NCBI GenBank assembly: GCA_003230085.1
Contig: QIGV01000069.1
Coordinates: 1 to 44,002, forward strand
Length of the DNA: 44,002 nt
Direction: 5' to 3'
Source of the DNA: Gammaproteobacteria bacterium
GTDB taxonomy: Bacteria; Pseudomonadota; Gammaproteobacteria; SZUA-140
Shown here: positions 43,328 to 44,002 of the stretch, in pieces
Numbering within the stretch: the stretch's first letter is position 1
Layout: each line of letters opens with the position of its first letter
Translations under genes and position numbers: made by a program
The notes under the pieces: generated by a model
The model's database searches: none
Seen by the model: only the letters and a program-made list of their open reading frames with translations
What the model was told of the DNA's origin: nothing

Positions 43328-44002
43328 TTATGTAAGAATCTTGCGATCCAGACGTCGGTAGGAGATTGCTTCGCTGAGTTGCGCAGTTCCGATACCTTCT
43401 GATTTTTCGAGGTCCGCTATGGTTCGGGCTACCTTGAGAATACGGTGGTAGGCACGGGCAGACAGGCCAAGGCGATCACAGGCATTTTCCAGAATAATCT
43501 GGTCGCTCTCGATCAATTTGCAGTTTGCCTCGATCTCGGGTGGTGACAGGAGATGATTGGCCTTGCCGATACGCTGGATTTGTATTTCACGCGCGTGGCT
43601 GACGCGTTTGCGGATGTCTGCGCTACTGGTGCAAGGATCAGTAAGTGACTTGTTCCAGTTTTGACGAGGGACAGGCAGCACTTCGATATGCATGTCAATT
43701 CGATCCATCAAGGGCCCCGATATACGGGCGCGATAGCGCTGGATTTGCTCGCTGGTACAATGGCAGCGTCCGTTGGGATCACCATGATAGCCACAGGGGC
43801 AAGGATTCATCGCTGCAATCAACTGAAAGCGGGCAGGAAATTCGGCCTGATGAACGGCCCGGGATATCGTAATCTTTCCTGACTCGAGAGGCTCGCGGAG
43901 GACCTCAAGAACCCGGCGGTTAAATTCCGGCAATTCGTCGAGAAACATTACGCCATTATGAGCCAGTGAGATTTCACCGGGTGAGGGGTGGCTGCCACCT
44001 CC
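43328..44002 (-). CDS. comM: YifB/ComM family Mg-chelatase-like AAA ATPase (truncated by window edge)
   Basis: Frame open to the window end (GGGSHPSPGEISLAHNGVMFLDELPEFNRRVLEVLREPLESGKITISRA; AAMNPCPCGYHGDP; GPLMDRIDMHIEV; LGLSARAYHRILKVARTIADLE). Confidence 0.95.
   Translation of the reverse strand, partial: GGGSHPSPGEISLAHNGVMFLDELPEFNRRVLEVLREPLESGKITISRAVHQAEFPARFQLIAAMNPCPCGYHGDPNGRCHCTSEQIQRYRARISGPLMDRIDMHIEVLPVPRQNWNKSLTDPCTSSADIRKRVSHAREIQIQRIGKANHLLSPPEIEANCKLIESDQIILENACDRLGLSARAYHRILKVARTIADLEKSEGIGTAQLSEAISYRRLDRKILT

Overview
The window is about 44 kb of gammaproteobacterial-type chromosome, nearly all dense core-genome coding sequence. Left to right it carries: the 3' part of citrate synthase; PBP1a (mrcA, minus); the type IV pilus operon pilMNOPQ; an Ig-like repeat lipoprotein; aroK-aroB; a dGTPase-like gene; a small WGR-domain protein; a DamX-like AAA+SPOR protein; gltB-gltD-hemE; a divergent methyltransferase-like ORF; a spondin-like secreted protein; a PfkB sugar kinase; a cold shock protein; a hemolysin-III family protein and a YaiI/UPF0178 protein; an RhlE-type DEAD-box helicase; an outer-membrane barrel-like protein; a LysR/DoxX/glutathionyl-hydroquinone reductase/pirin module; a DUF3579-like protein; AmpG-like MFS; cca; an NDUFA9-like epimerase; a cyclophilin; YajQ; a zinc-ribbon methyltransferase; a lipoprotein/GYF-like gene pair; a HIT protein; and the 3' part of a ComM/YifB family gene. 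I saw no rRNA, tRNA, CRISPR array, IS element or prophage. The most interesting non-coding signals are a three-way-junction-like structure upstream of rhlE, a dispersed repeat present twice (one copy abutting a REP palindrome), and two intergenic inverted-repeat structures near the cyclophilin gene. I found no convincing large undescribed system. The best leads are small: the WGR/DamX coupling, the lipoprotein/GYF-like pair, the post-hemE methyltransferase-like protein and the rhlE leader.
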